Assembly (NCBI GenBank): GCA_025403435.1
Contig: CM046341.1
Location: 19,801,460-19,865,459 of the forward strand
DNA: 64,000 bases
Reading direction: 5' to 3'
DNA from: Artocarpus heterophyllus
Lineage: Eukaryota; Streptophyta; Magnoliopsida; Rosales; Moraceae
In this document: piece after piece, positions 35,665 through 47,705 of the stretch
Position numbering within the stretch: position 1 is the first letter of the stretch
How the letters are laid out: every line of letters begins with the position of its first letter
Notes under the pieces: model-generated
Databases searched by the model: none
What the model was told of the DNA's origin: nothing
The model's input: the letters and a program-made list of their open reading frames with translations, nothing else
Made by a program: the position numbers and the translations under genes

Positions 35665-36500
35665 TGATATGAACCTCGCCCAGAACTGACGCGACCCTAA
35701 CCAAAATTGGTCTCCAAGATCAAAATTCCTAATCGGTTTTGAATGGAACCGCGACCAAATGCCTAACAAGAAGCACGAACCTTGGTATGTGAGGACGCCA
35801 CAATAAGCTATGGACGGACTGATTGATAAGTCTATGAACACCACATAATTTTTTGATAAGTTTGAATAGTTCATTTAGGAACAACTGAGACTTAAAACCT
35901 CAAATTGTGTGTAAAAACTTGTGCCCATTGATTGAAATTCGTTACAATATATAGGGGTTTCCCCTTTACGAATTTTCAACTCCTAATTGCCCATGGAATT
36001 TCAGGCAAATCAATTACCAAAAACAAAGGTCTAATCTAAAGCAAATAAGGTAAGTTCCCTTAATGGCTTAAAAGCCTTACAATAATAGGAAATAAAAGAA
36101 ACACATGTTTTCTATAAAAGAAAAAGGAAACTAGACAATAAAATGGTAAATAGCTGATTCTTCTCGCCACTTGTTGCCTCAAAATGGGAAAGTAACTGAA
36201 ATGGAAAGTAGCTTGATTATTTGCAGCCATATGGTACTAATCACTTGTTGATTCTGCAAACATGATTACTCGGTCCCTTCTAGAACTTGAATCATGCATT
36301 TGTTGGTCTGGAAGTCACATGCAATTCCCTTAATGGGCCTCCATGTAATAGCTTGAGCCCAAGTTGCTTGAATCAGCCCAATAAGAGTTTCTTTGAACTT
36401 CTTTGCACGAGTTCTCGTAACCGGACCAATGGGAACTTGAATTGGATCTGAATATGTCTGATCCCATGTGCTCTTGCTTGTGCTAATGATGTCCTCATCA
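35665..36500 (-). mobile_element. Solo LTR B of the CRM-like gypsy family
   Basis: 836 bp, flanked by AAGCT at 35660-35664 and 36501-36505. The C2 3' LTR has one AAGCT there (near 21298). It is the long LTR subtype. The integrase-tail frame is still open. Its orientation is the same as the host LTR. Confidence 0.94.
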
Positions 36501-37427
36501 AAGCTAGTGTTCGTAATCTGTGAACAAGAACTCTCAGGGAGTTTTAGATTCTCATAGCAAAGTATTACTCTTAATATCTCAATTGATGTAATTAACTTGT
36601 ATGACTTACTCCCTATTTATAGAGGTTAGTCCAGGGTCAGTCCTTTTCAGATTAGGTCTCAAAAATTCAAATCAAAATCAAATTTGGATCAATATCTGAT
36701 AAAATCCATGTGAAAACACGTAATCTTTTTTTCGCACATCGGCAGGTCGATTTGTCTAATCGATAGGCCGAACTTGTCCCATTGGTAGGTTGAACTTGAG
36801 GATCGACATGTCGAACTACAAAAAAAGGATCTCAAGGAATCTTTTATTTTCCACCCAAGATTCTATAGGATAAAGTCTCAATTTTAATTCAAATAACCTA
36901 ATAGAGAAGTTATCTAATTAAAACAACTTTATCTAGGTAATCTCTTAGAAAATAAATGAATTCCTAATAATTCTACAAGTTTATCTTGATTTAATTTATT
37001 TAAAATTAAATCAACTAATAAATAGACAAGAATTATCCGATCCCAATAATTCAACAAGTTTAGATTGAATTTATTTTATCACAAAATTAATTCAGCCGAT
37101 AAACAAACATGAATTATTTGATTATTTCAAATTTCAACCAATCTAATATATCTGACATATGTCACCAATTATTGAAAAAGCACGTTGTATCGTTACAATA
37201 TGTTGTGAGCTAGTAAAGGGGACCAAATGGACCTATATAGTTTAAGCTCTTGATAATTACAAAATCCAATATCCTAGATATACATTTCATAATTATAAAC
37301 TCCAACGCTACTCCACTAAAAGCTTGGAGCTGCACTCTCAAACTACATAGAATTACAAAGCCCATAAAGTCTCCGTGACATATCATGATGTATTGTATCC
37401 CTATAAGATTACCCATAACCGGCTTAA

Positions 37428-38174
37428 TGATACGAACCCCGCCAAGAACTGACGCGACCCTAACCCAAAATTGGTTTCCAAGATCAAATTCCTAACCGGT
37501 TTTGAATGGAACCGCGACCTGATGCCTAACAAGAAGCACGAACCTTGGTATATGAGGACGCCACAATCAGCTATGGATGGACTAATTGATAAGTCAATGA
37601 ACGCCACGGAATCTTCCAATAAGTTTGAATAGTTCGTTTAGGAACTGAAGAGAATTAAACCTCAAATTGTGTGTTAATACTTGTATTCGATTGAATGAAA
37701 TTCGTTACAATATATAGGGGTTCCCCTATGCGAATTTTCAGCTCCTAATTGCCCATGGAATTTCGGGCAAATCAATTATCAAATGTCAAATCTAAAGCAA
37801 ATAAGGAAAGTTCCCATAATGGCTTAAAGCCTTACAATAATAGAAATAAACAAATGCAAAAAGAAACTAAACATTAAAAGGTCATAAGCTGATTCTTCTC
37901 GGCATGTGTCGCCTCAAAACGGGAAAGTAACTGAAATGAAAATTACTCGATCCCTTCTAGAGCTTGAATCACGCATATGTTGGTCTGGATGTCACATGCA
38001 ATTCCCTCAATGGGCCTCCATGCAATGGCTTGAGCCCAAGTTGCTTGAATCAGCCCAATAAGCGTTTCTTTAAACTTCTTTGCACGAGCTCTCGTAACTG
38101 GACCAATGGGAACTTGAATTGGATCTGAATATGTCTCCCACGTGCTCTTGCTTGTGCTAACGATGTCCTCATCA
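37428..38174 (-). mobile_element. Solo LTR C of the CRM-like gypsy family
   Basis: 747 bp, the short LTR subtype like G1. Flanks are CTTAA (37423-37427) and CTTGA (38175-38179), a duplication with one mismatch. The integrase-tail frame is open and fuses by chance with C2 LTR sequence into a 104-codon frame (38257-37943). It has the same orientation as its host. Confidence 0.92.
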
Positions 38175-38555
38175 CTTGAGGACAAGTTCTGTCTTACCTT
38201 CTTAATTATTTTTATCTTACGTTCCATTATCTCACCATTAGAAAACTTACCATCCAAAGACAGTATATCAATCAGTTACACCTATGTATCCAAATGGTTG
38301 AGCGCTCTAGTTTTTCAATTACAGAATAATGCATATAAGAGGATATTGTCTTTCGCATAATCTATCCATCATATGCCCAATTCCTAAAGGTTTAGACCGA
38401 CAGTCTCAGACTTTTGTTTGCTTAGCATACATTCAATAAATATGAACATAAAGAGGACAATATTTGGTATATAAACAATGAATAAATTCTTTATTGATAA
38501 AAATGTCTCTAAAAAGTTATTACATTTTTACTCCTTAGGGCATACATGTCTAACA

Positions 38556-39234
38556 AATCACACAAGTGAATACAACACACAAATAACAATTATAATAAAC
38601 TTCAACAAAATATAACTGTGTTAATGTAAAGAGGAGGGGGTAGAGAAATGCAAACACAATTTATAGTGGTTTGGCAATACTCCTACGTCTACTATCACCA
38701 ACAAAGTCTTCAACACGGCCTCTTCCACTATCATGACCATCTTTTCCCCACGATCACTCCATGTACAATTCAGTGAGTTTTTCTACCCAAGACTCATTAC
38801 ACCTTCTTACAAACATCAATTTTCATAGAGTTTGGCTAACCAAGATATCCTACTAATTTTACATAGAGATTAACAAACCCAAAACAACCTGAACTTACTA
38901 AGTCTTCAAAAACTTGATTCATTTAGTTTACAATGATTGGAAATGTTGAAGCACTCTCTCTTAACTCCTAGAAATGGATAAAATATAATTTAAAACAAAT
39001 TAGGAGATGATCAAGCATAGAATGAGAACGTTTAACAACTTTCACTCAAATATTTATTGAAGGCTTATAGAACACTTAGAGATTAAACAACGTTGATTTA
39101 AGGTGTTATTGATACTTACTAAGGGCATAAATGAGGCTATTTATAGGCAAAAACTCAAAACTAGAGTTATGATTGTTTGTGATGCATTTCTACTGGCTAG
39201 AAATATAGCTGTTGGAAATCGCGGTCAACCCCAC
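38556..39234 (-). repeat. O 5' LTR, second piece
   Basis: Begins with the AATCA duplication of C2 and continues the O LTR after 21021. It contains TTTATAGTGGTTTGGCAA near 38661, a conserved stretch familiar from plant copia LTRs. A TATTTATAGGC-type TATA (minus strand) is near 39138. It ends where G2 inserts (CCCAC, 39230-39234). Confidence 0.75.
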
Positions 39235-40070
39235 TGATACGAACCCCGCCAAGAACTGACGCGACCCTAACCAAAATTGGTCTCCAAGATCAAAATTCCT
39301 AATCGGTTTTGAATGAAACCGTGACCCGATGCCTAACAAGAAGCACGAACCTTGGTATGTGAGGACGCCACAATCAGCTATGGACAGACTGATTGATAAG
39401 CCTATGAATGCCACAGAATTTTTCGATAAGTTCAAATAGTTCATTTAGGAATAGCTGAGAATTAAAACCTCAAATTGTGTGTAAAAACTTGTGCCCATTG
39501 ATTGAAATTCGTTACAATATATAGGGGTTTCCCCTTTACGAATTTTTAGCTCCTAATTGCCCATGGAATTTTGAGCAAATTAATTACCAAAAGAAAAGGT
39601 CAAATCTAAAGCAAATAAGGTAAGTTCCCTTAATGGCTTAAAAGCCTTACAATAATAGGAAATAAAAGAAACACATATTTTCTAAAAAAGAAAAAGGAAA
39701 CTAGATAATAAAATGGTAAATATCTGATTCTTCTTGCCACTTGTCGCCTCAAAATGGGAAAGTAACTAAAATTGAAAGTAGCTTGATTATTTGCAGCCAT
39801 ATGGTGCTAATCACTTGTTGATTCTACAAACATGATTACTCGGTCCCTTCTAGAACTTGAATCATGCATTTGTTGGTCTGGAAGTCACATGCAATTCCCT
39901 CAATGGGCCTCCATGCAATAGCTTGAGCCTAAGTTGCTTGAATCAGCCCAATAAGCGTTTCTTTGAACTTCTTTTCATGAGCTCTCATAACCGGACCAAT
40001 GGGAACTTGAATTGGATCTGACTATGCCTCATCCCGTATGCTCTTGCTTGTGCTAATGATGTCCTCATCA
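39235..40070 (-). repeat. G2 3' LTR (836 bp)
   Basis: Long subtype, like solo LTRs A and B. The integrase tail is cut by a shift soon after the LTR start (DEDIISTSKSIRDEA then stop at 40022), unlike most other copies. Confidence 0.94.
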
Positions 40071-40935
40071 TTCCCCTCCTCTTGAACGGGATTTGTCCTC
40101 AAATCGTCGCCTGCATCAAAAGGACTTAGATCAGAAACATTAAAGGTGGCACTTACACCATACTCACTTGGCAAGTCTAGCTTGTATGCATTATCGTTGA
40201 TCCTTTCGAGAATTTGAAAAGGACTAACACCCTCTAGGAAACAACTTGTATTTCCTTTGTTTTGAAAATCGTTCCTTGCGTAAGTGCAACCACACCCAAT
40301 CGCCGGGCTCAAAGATGAGCTTGTGACGCCCTTCATTGGCTTGTTCAGCAGATTGTTTAGTCCTTCGCTCGATGTTGAGTCTTGCCTTCTCGTGTATCTA
40401 CTTAACAAGGTCAACTTTTCTTTTCCATCTATAGTCACACACTCAGACAAAGGTAATTGCATTAAATTCAAAGGAGTTAAAGGATTAAAACCATAAACAA
40501 TTTCAAACGGTGAAAATTGAGTAGCAGAATGAATATATCGATTATAAGCAAACTCAACATGTGGTAAACACTCCTCCTATGTTTTGGTGTTCTTTTTAAT
40601 GATAGCCCACAACAAAGTAGACAAGGTTCTATTCACAACTTCTGTTTGACCATCGGTTTGAGGGTGACAAGTAGTCGAAAACATAGCTTAGTCCATAACT
40701 TAGCCCACAAAGTCTTCCAAAATTAGCTTAAGAACTTGGTGTCCCTATCAGAAACAATTGTCCTAGGCATACCATGAAGTCTCACAATTTCCCTAAAGAA
40801 CAAATCAACAACATTGGAAGCATCATCTGTCTTGTGGCATGGAATAAAATGGGCCATCTTGGAAAACCTATCCACGACCACAAATATCGAGTCTCTTCCC
40901 CGTTTAGACCTAGGCAATCCTAACACAAAATCCAT
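40022..40935 (-). pseudogene. G2 integrase core and tail, several breaks
   Basis: 40935-40723: [31 protein letters not shown] and SDRDTKFLS. 40471-40022: [36 protein letters not shown] and EEGNDEDI, crossing the purine tract at 40071-40083. Between them the E-containing segment ([14 protein letters not shown]) is readable but shifted, with stops near 40690-40725. A TAG replaces Trp just before the core at about 40950, as in G1. Confidence 0.9.
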
Positions 40936-40947
40936 CGAAATATCAGT

Positions 40948-41903
40948 CTAGGGTTCACTAGGTATTGGTAAAGGAGTGTACAAACCATGGGGCTGCACTC
41001 TTGATTTAGCCTGCCTACAAGTTACACATCTACCACAAAGCCTCTCAACATCTCGTTTCATATGTGGCCAATAGAAGTGTTCCTGCAACACCGCCAAAGT
41101 CTTCATTACTCCAAAATGTCCCATCAATCCTCCCCCATAGGATTCTCTCACTAGCAAATCTCTTAATGAACAATTAGGCGCACACAATTTATTCTCCCGA
41201 AACAAGTATCCCTCATGCCTAAAGTACTTACCACTAGAAAATCTCTCACAAGCTTGATACTTAGTGCTAAAGTCACGGTCATCAGCATATAACTCTTTAA
41301 TATGTTCAAAACCCTGTAGTTTAGCACTAAGAGTTGAGATTAAGACATACCTGTGAGAAAGTGCATCGGCAATGACGTTTTCCTTACCTTGCTTGTAGCG
41401 AATGACATACGAAATGTCTCTAAGAATTCCACCCAACGAGCATGCATCTTGTTCAGCTTGTGTTGGCCCTTCAAGTGTTTTAGGGACTCGTGATCGGTGT
41501 GAATCACGAACTCCTTAGGCCATAGGTAGTGCTGCCATGTCTCTAATGCCCAAACCAATGCGTACATCTCTTTATCATAAGTTGGGTAATTAAGAGTTGC
41601 CCCATTCAGCTTCTCACTGAAATATGCTACTGATCTCCCTTCCTGCATTAAAACAGCGCCAATTCCAACACCTGAAGCATCACATTCAATCTCAAGAGTA
41701 TTGGAAAAATTAGGTAAAGATAACATTGGAGCATTAGTCAACTTCTCCTTGATTAACTGAAATGCCTTTTCTTGTGCTTCTCCCCATCTAAACCCAACAT
41801 TCTTCTTGATCACTTCAATTAGTGGTGTAGCTATAGTACTAAAATCATTCACAAACCGCCAGTAGAAACTAGTGAGTCCATGAAAACTCTGTATGTTTCC
41901 CAC
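40948..41903 (-). pseudogene. G2 RNase H and integrase zinc domain
   Basis: 41903-41340 has [13 protein letters not shown] ([16 protein letters not shown]), [17 protein letters not shown] and [13 protein letters not shown] one-base shift near 41420 moves it to the frame 41436-40948, with [14 protein letters not shown], the HHCC zinc motif ([12 protein letters not shown]) and PLPIPSEP. It is very close to G1 in this interval. Confidence 0.91.
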
Positions 41904-42058
41904 ACTAGTTGGAATCGGCCACTCCTGGATGGCTCACATCTTTTCTTCATCAACCTGTATACCTTGAGCACTAACAACAAAACAAAGAAACACAAGCTTA
42001 TCTGTGCAAAAGGTACACTTCTTGAGGTTAGCATACAACTTCTCCTTTCTAAGCACAT

Positions 42059-42708
42059 CCAAAACAGATTTTAAATGCGCTACATGTTGGTCCATGTCTT
42101 TGCTTTAAATGTGTATATCATCAAAATACACAACAACAAACCTGCCAATAAATGCACGTAATACATGATTCATTAAACGCATAAATATACTTGGAGCATT
42201 AGATAAACCAAATGGCATTACTAACCACTCATACAGTCCATATTTTGTCTTAAAGGCAATTTTCCATTGATCACCCTCTTTCATGCGTATTTGATGGTAT
42301 CCACTTTTCAAATCAATTTTTGAGAACACAGAAGCACCATGTAGTTCATCCAACATATCATCTAAATGAGGAATAGGATGGCGATACTTTACCGTGATAT
42401 TGTTAATGGTTCTGCAATCTAAGCACATCCTTCATGTCCCATCCTTTTTAGGTGCTAGTAAGACTGGAACGGCGCACGGGCTCATACTTTCTCTCACGTA
42501 TCCCTTTTTCATCAACTCACTGACCTACCTTTGAAGCTCCTTTGTCTCCTCGAGGTTGCTTCTATAAGCCGGTCGGTTTGGAATGGAAGCGCTAGGTGCA
42601 AAATTAATATGATGTTCTATTCCTTTAATTGGTGCAAACCATCAGGCACCTCATTCAGAAATACATCCTTGAATTCCTGCAACAGAGAAACAACAGAACT
42701 AGGCAATG
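42059..42708 (-). pseudogene. G2 reverse transcriptase N-terminal half, diverged segment
   Basis: 42428-42105 reads [34 protein letters not shown] and [10 protein letters not shown]. The upstream part (42708-42429) has KDGT and PCAVP-like residues with stops. At the nucleotide level this interval differs from G1 much more than the adjacent 41400-42050 does, while G3 is close to G1 here. It ends at the G3 insertion (CAGGG, 42709-42713). Confidence 0.88.
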
Positions 42709-42713
42709 CAGGG

Positions 42714-43493
42714 TGATAAGAACCTCGCCAATAGATTGACTGAAACCCGTTATCAATAAGAAGGAACCAAGACCGTTTCTATTCGGATTTGGATGGAAGT
42801 CACCGCGACCCGTTGCTTATATCGAAGCAAGAACCTTGGTATATTGAAGACGCCACAATCAAGGATGGAAGCTTGATTGATAAGTCAGGTTTAAACGCCC
42901 GGATTGATCCGATGAGTTCATGTAATTCGTCAAAGAACCAAAGAAAGAATTTTCTCTCTCAGAAAAATAAACATTCATTGATTCACCATTAACCTTGGGA
43001 ACGCCTATTTATAGGCTAAAATTACAAAGTGTTGCCCAAAAAAGAAAAGTTGACAAATTCAAACATAATTACTAAGCCTAAAATAAAAACCAAAAGTTAG
43101 GAAAGTCTTAATAGCTGGTTTTTAGCTATTTACATGCCCAACAATAAAAGGAAAGTGCAATTAATCCTCGTCAATAATTTGCATAAATGATCAGCAAAAT
43201 AGGAAAGTTTTTGAAAGTCTTCCATTGACTTGATCTTACAAAATTTGAGCTGATTTCAATCAGGCTTGACTCATTCGGGTTCTTCTAGAACTTGGATCAA
43301 ATTGACGCACTGTTGTGGTTGATGTAGGCCTGGGTCAATGGGCTTGCACAAATTTTCTTGATTCCAGATTTCGTGAATCAACCCATTTAGTGCTTCCTTG
43401 AATTTCTTAGCTTGGGCTCTTGTGACTGGTCCAACAGGAATTTGTATTGGGTCAACCACCTTCCATGCATTTGAGCTCCCTAAGTCTCCATCA
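42714..43493 (-). repeat. G3 3' LTR (780 bp)
   Basis: On the minus strand it starts TGATGGAGACTTAG (43493) and ends GAGGTTCTTATCA (42714). The integrase frame runs into it as far as 43271. It matches 49446-50224. Confidence 0.95.
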
Positions 43494-43666
43494 TTCCCCT
43501 CCTCTTGAAAAGGATTTGTCCTCAAATCAGACTCTGCATGAAAAGGACTCAAATCAGAAACATTGAAGGTAGCACTTACATTATACTCACCTTGCAAATC
43601 CAACTTGTAAGCATTGTCATTAATTCTTTCAAGGACTTGAAATGGACCATCTCCCCGTGGTAACAA
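43271..43666 (-). pseudogene. G3 integrase C-terminus, extending into the 3' LTR
   Basis: [36 protein letters not shown] and EEGNDGDLGSS, then in the LTR VDPIQIPVGPVTRAQAKKF, ending LIQVLEEPE. The frame is open for 131 codons and crosses the purine tract (43494-43506). The tail differs in sequence from G1, yet the GPVTRA-AKKFKE core is kept. Confidence 0.92.
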
Positions 43667-43669
43667 CTT

Positions 43670-44353
43670 TGACTTTCTTTGTTATGGAAAATGCTCCTTT
43701 CTAAAGTGCAACCACACCCAATCTCCAGGTTCAAAAATCAGCTTGTGTCGCCCCTTGTTGGCTTGCTTTGCATATTGTTCCGTTCTTCGCTCTATGTTGA
43801 GTCTTGCTTTCTCATGAATCTGTTTAACAAAGTCAGCCTTCCTTTTGCCATCTAAATTAACACACTCAGAAACAGGTAGTGGTGATAAATCCAGAGGTGA
43901 TAAAGGATTAAGACCATAAACAATTTCAAAAGGTGAATACTTAGTAGCAGAATGGACAGAGCGATTATATGCAAACTCAACATGCAGTAAACAGTCTTCC
44001 CATGATTTAATGTTCTTACTGATGATTGCTCTTAATAAGGTTGACAAAAATCCTATTTACTACCTCAGCTTGACCATCAGTTTGTGGGTGGTAAGTAGTA
44101 GAAAATAACAGCTTAGTACCTAACTTACTCCACAAAGTCTTCCAAAAGTAGCTCAAGAACTTAGCATCTCTATCTGAAACAATTGTCCTAGGCTTGCCAT
44201 GTATTCTCACAATCTCCCTAAAGAACAATTCGGCAACATGCGATGCATCATCAGTTTTATGACAGGGAATAAAATGTGCCATCTTAGAAAACCGATCTAC
44301 ACCCACAAACACACTATCCTTCCCACGTTTGGTCCTAGGTAAACCTAACACAA
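43670..44353 (-). pseudogene. G3 integrase core, frameshifted, cut by solo LTR D
   Basis: 44351-44016: [40 protein letters not shown] and [14 protein letters not shown] shift near 44040 leads to 44047-43682: [37 protein letters not shown] and [12 protein letters not shown]. The N-terminal side is cut at 44353 by solo LTR D. Confidence 0.92.
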
Positions 44354-45153
44354 TGATGAGGACATCGTTAGCACAAGCAAGAGCACGTGGGAGACATATT
44401 CAGATCCAATTCAAGTTCCCATTGGTCCGGTTACGAGAGCTCGTGCGAAGAAGTTTAAAGAAACGCTTATTGGGCTGATTCAAGCAACTTGGGCTCAAGC
44501 CATTGCATGGAGGCCCATTGAGGGAATTGCATGCGAAAATCAGACCAATAAATGCGTGATTCAAGCTCTAGAAGGGATTGAGTAATTTCCATTTCAGTTA
44601 CTTTCCCGTTTTGAGGCGACACATGGCGAAAAGAATCAGCTTATGACCTTTTAATGTCTAGTTTCCTTTTTTTTGTTTGTTTATTTCTATTTTTGTAAAG
44701 CTTTTAAGCCATTAAGGACACTTACCTTATTTGCTTTAGATTAGGTGATTTGGTAATTGATTTGCCCGAAATTCCATGGGGAATTAGGAGCTGAAAATTC
44801 GCATAGGAACCCCTATATATTGTAACGAATTTCATTCAATGGAATACAAGTAATAACACATAATTTTGAGGTTTAATTCTCTTTGGTTCCTAAACGAACT
44901 ATTCAAACTTATCGGAAATTTTTGTGGCGTTCATAGACTTATCAATCAGTCCATCCATAGCTGATTGTGGCGTCCTCACATACCAAGACTTATCAATCAG
45001 TCCCTCCATAGCTGATTGTGGCGTCCTCACATACCAAGGTTCGTGCTTCTTGTTGGGCATCGGGTCGCGGTTCCATTCAAAACCGGTTAGAAATTTGATC
45101 TTGGAAACCAATTTCGGTTAGGGTCGCGTCAGCTCTTGGCGTGGTTCATATCA
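44354..45153 (+). mobile_element. Solo LTR D of the CRM-like gypsy family, antisense in G3
   Basis: 800 bp, flanked by CACAA (44349-44353 and 45154-45158). It is the short subtype (748 bp) plus a 51-bp internal tandem duplication. It is the only nested insertion in the cluster opposite to its host. It interrupts the integrase gene of G3 at the MDFVLGLP motif. The integrase-tail frame stays open to about 44585. Confidence 0.95.
44937..45038. repeat. 51-bp tandem duplication inside solo LTR D
   Basis: Two adjacent copies starting ACTTATCAATCAGTCC at 44937 and 44988, each ending CATACCAAG. They differ by one base (CATCC versus CCTCC). Other family LTRs have one copy. Confidence 0.95.
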
Positions 45154-45158
45154 CACAA

Positions 45159-45779
45159 AGTCCATTGAAATATCAGTCCAAGGCTCACTAGGAATTGGCA
45201 AAGGTGTGTATAAACCATGGGGTTGTGCTCTCGATTTAGCTTGCCTACATGTGACACATCTACCACATATCCTTTCAACATCCCTTTTCATGTGTGGCCA
45301 AAAGAAGTGTTCTTGCAAAACAACTAAAGTTTTAGCAATTCCAAAATGCCCCATCAATCCGCCACCATGGGATTCCCTCACTAACAAATCTCTCAAAGAA
45401 CAATTAGGCACACAAAGCTTATTCTCCCGAAACAAAAATCCATCATGCCTATAAAATTTACCCATTGCGTTTTTCTCACAAGCTCGATACTCCTCACTAA
45501 AATCTTGGTCAAAAGGGTATAAATCCTTAATATGCTCAAAACCAAGCAGTTTAGCGTCAAGGATAGAAAGTAATGGGTACCTGCAGAAAGTGCATCCGCA
45601 ACAACATTCTCCTTACCTTGCTTGTATCGAATGACATAAGGAAATGTCTCGATGAATTCCACCCAGTGGGCATGCCTCTTGTTCAACTTTTGTTGTCCCT
45701 TCAGATGTTTCAATGACTCGTGATTAGTGTGAATCATGAATTCCTTGGGCCATAGGTAGTGTTGCCAATTCTTTAATGC
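45159..45779 (-). pseudogene. G3 RNase H end and integrase zinc domain
   Basis: 45737-45393: [36 protein letters not shown], then a shift. 45465-45151: the zinc motif [19 protein letters not shown] and [12 protein letters not shown], then [16 protein letters not shown], where solo LTR D interrupts. Here the Trp codon that is TAG in G1 and G2 is intact. Confidence 0.91.
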
Positions 45780-46595
45780 TCAAACCAACGCGTACAACTC
45801 CTTGTCATAAGTAGGGTAATTTAGTGTTGACCCACTCAATTTTTCACTGAAATACGTGACTGGTCGTCCTCCTTGCATCAGCACGGCACCTATACCTACA
45901 CCAGAAGCATCACATTTAATTTCAAATGTTTTAGAAAAATTAGGTAAAGCAAGTAAAGGAGCATGAGTAAGCTTATGCTTAATAAGCCGAAACGCCTTCT
46001 CTTGTTCTTCTCCCCACTTGAACCCAACATTCTTCTTGATTACTTCTGTGAGTGGTGCAGCCAAAGTACTGAAATCCCTTACAAACCGTCGGTAAAAGCT
46101 GGCAAGTCCATGAAAACTCCATACTTCTCCAATGCTTGTGGGACTTGGCCATTCTTGAATAGCCCTAATCTTTTCTTCGTTGACCTGTATACCTTGAATA
46201 CTAACAACAAAACCAAAAAAAACAAGCTTATCCGTGCAAAAGGTACACTTCTTAAGATTAGCATACAACTTTTCCTTCCGTAAAACATCTAAAACAAGTT
46301 TCAAATGTTCAATATGATCATCCAAATTGCTGCTATAGATTAGGATATCATCAAAATAAACAACGACAAATTTCCCAATGAAAGCTTGCAAAACATCGTT
46401 CATTAAACGCATAAATGTGCTAGGTGCATTGGTTAAACCGAAAGGCATTACCAACCACTCATACAAACCTTGTTTTGTTTTGAAAGCCGTCTTCCACTCG
46501 TCTCCCTCTTTCATACGAATTTGATGATATCCACTCTTCAGATCAATTTTAGAAAATACACAAGCACCATGCAATTCATCTAACATGTCATCCAA
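45780..46595 (-). pseudogene. G3 reverse transcriptase and RNase H start
   Basis: 271 open codons: [35 protein letters not shown], catalytic [28 protein letters not shown] and [17 protein letters not shown]. It ends at a TGA replacing Trp (ALVWAL in relatives). The frame upstream stops at 46611 (VKY then stop) instead of reading VKYRHPIP. Confidence 0.94.
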
Positions 46596-46610
46596 GCAAG
46601 GAATGGGATG

Positions 46611-47705
46611 TCAATACTTTACCGTGATGTTGTTGATGGCTCGACAATCAACACACATCCTCCAAGTCCCATCTTTCTTAGGCACAAGTAAAACTGGTAC
46701 GGTGCACGGGCTCATGCTTTCTCTCACGTGTCCTTTATCCATCAACTCACTTACCTGCCGTTGGAGTTCCTTTGTCTCCTCAGCATTACTTCTATAGGCT
46801 GGTCGGTTTGGAATTGTAGCTCCAGGTATGAAGTCGATTTGATGTTCAATCTCGTGGATTGGAGGTAAACCTTGCGGTGTTTCCTCGGGAAGGATTTCCT
46901 CATACTCCTGCAAAAGAGAAACAGTAGAACTATGCAAGGTGGAATCAAGATCGTTAGTGTTTAATAACGCCTCCTTGTACATGAGTAAAATCATCGGCTG
47001 ATTAGAAAACAAAGCTCTTTTCACATCACTCTCTCTTGCATAAAAGTTTGTTTTTCTCTCTAATTTTACCTCATTGGCCAAATCTTCTTTTGTACTGGCT
47101 CTCTCAATGTTTTCTCCTTTTTTCTCCTTTTTCTTGGCCCCTCTATCTTTTTTCCCTCTCTGGCCGAACTCTCTCTCTACACTTCAACTGTCATTATTTT
47201 CACTCCCTTTCTCTCTCCTTTTCTCATTCTCTCCTTTTTGTTCACTCTCCTTTTGTAACCAAACTTGATCTTCATGAACCTGTTTTGGTGTCATTGGTAC
47301 ATGAGTGAATGGTCTCTGGTTGTGCACAAGAGAATATTTATTGGTGTAGCCATCATGTTTGACTCGATGATCAAATTGCCATGGTCGACCTAGTAACAAG
47401 TGCCCGGCTTCCATTGGAACTACATCGCACAAAACTTCATCTTCGTATCTACCAATGTGAAATGAAATTAATGCCTGTTTAGTTACCTTCACTTCACCAC
47501 TATTATTCAACCATTGCAACTTGTAAGGTCGAGGATGTTTGGTCGTTGGCAGCCCTAATTTGTCAACCATAGTACTGCTAGCAATGTTCATACAACTCCC
47601 TCCATCTATTATCACACTACATACCTTGTTCTGCATGTGGCACCTAGTATGAAAAACATTCTCACGTTGCTCTTCTTCTTCTTCTTTGGCTTGCACACTA
47701 AGGGC
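46611..47705 (-). pseudogene. G3 protease, linker and N-terminal reverse transcriptase
   Basis: 47696-47184: VIIDGGSCMNIASSTMVDK and HLLLGRPWQFDHR. The charged linker ends in a stop at 47184. 47081-46611: ETPQGLPPIHEIEHQIDF, GATIPNRPAY and VPVLLVPKKDGTWRMCVD. The part 46611-47060 is close to G1, while the part above 47060 is diverged. Confidence 0.92.

Larger units (their letters stand above)
21022..38555 (-). mobile_element. C2: Ty1/copia element of the C1 family, heavily nested
   Basis: Minus strand: 5' LTR 38555-35383, leader, gag, pol, purine tract, 3' LTR 23056-21022. The 5-bp duplication AATCA is present on both sides. Its host is the LTR of element O. It has itself received G1 in gag and solo LTRs B and C in its 5' LTR. 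Without these the element is about 9.3 kb. The LTR right end is TGTTAG, but the left end reads CGTTGG, one transition from the expected TGTTGG. Coding regions are better preserved than in C1 but still broken. Confidence 0.95.
35383..38555 (-). repeat. C2 5' LTR with two nested solo LTRs
   Basis: On the minus strand it starts TGTTAGACATG (38555) and ends TTTTTTCAACA (35383). It is 3173 bp because solo LTRs B and C are inserted. The remaining parts align with the C2 3' LTR, but a stretch between about 38174 and 38350 is shortened and one segment of the first part is deleted. TATAAATAG is at 36612-36620. Confidence 0.92.
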
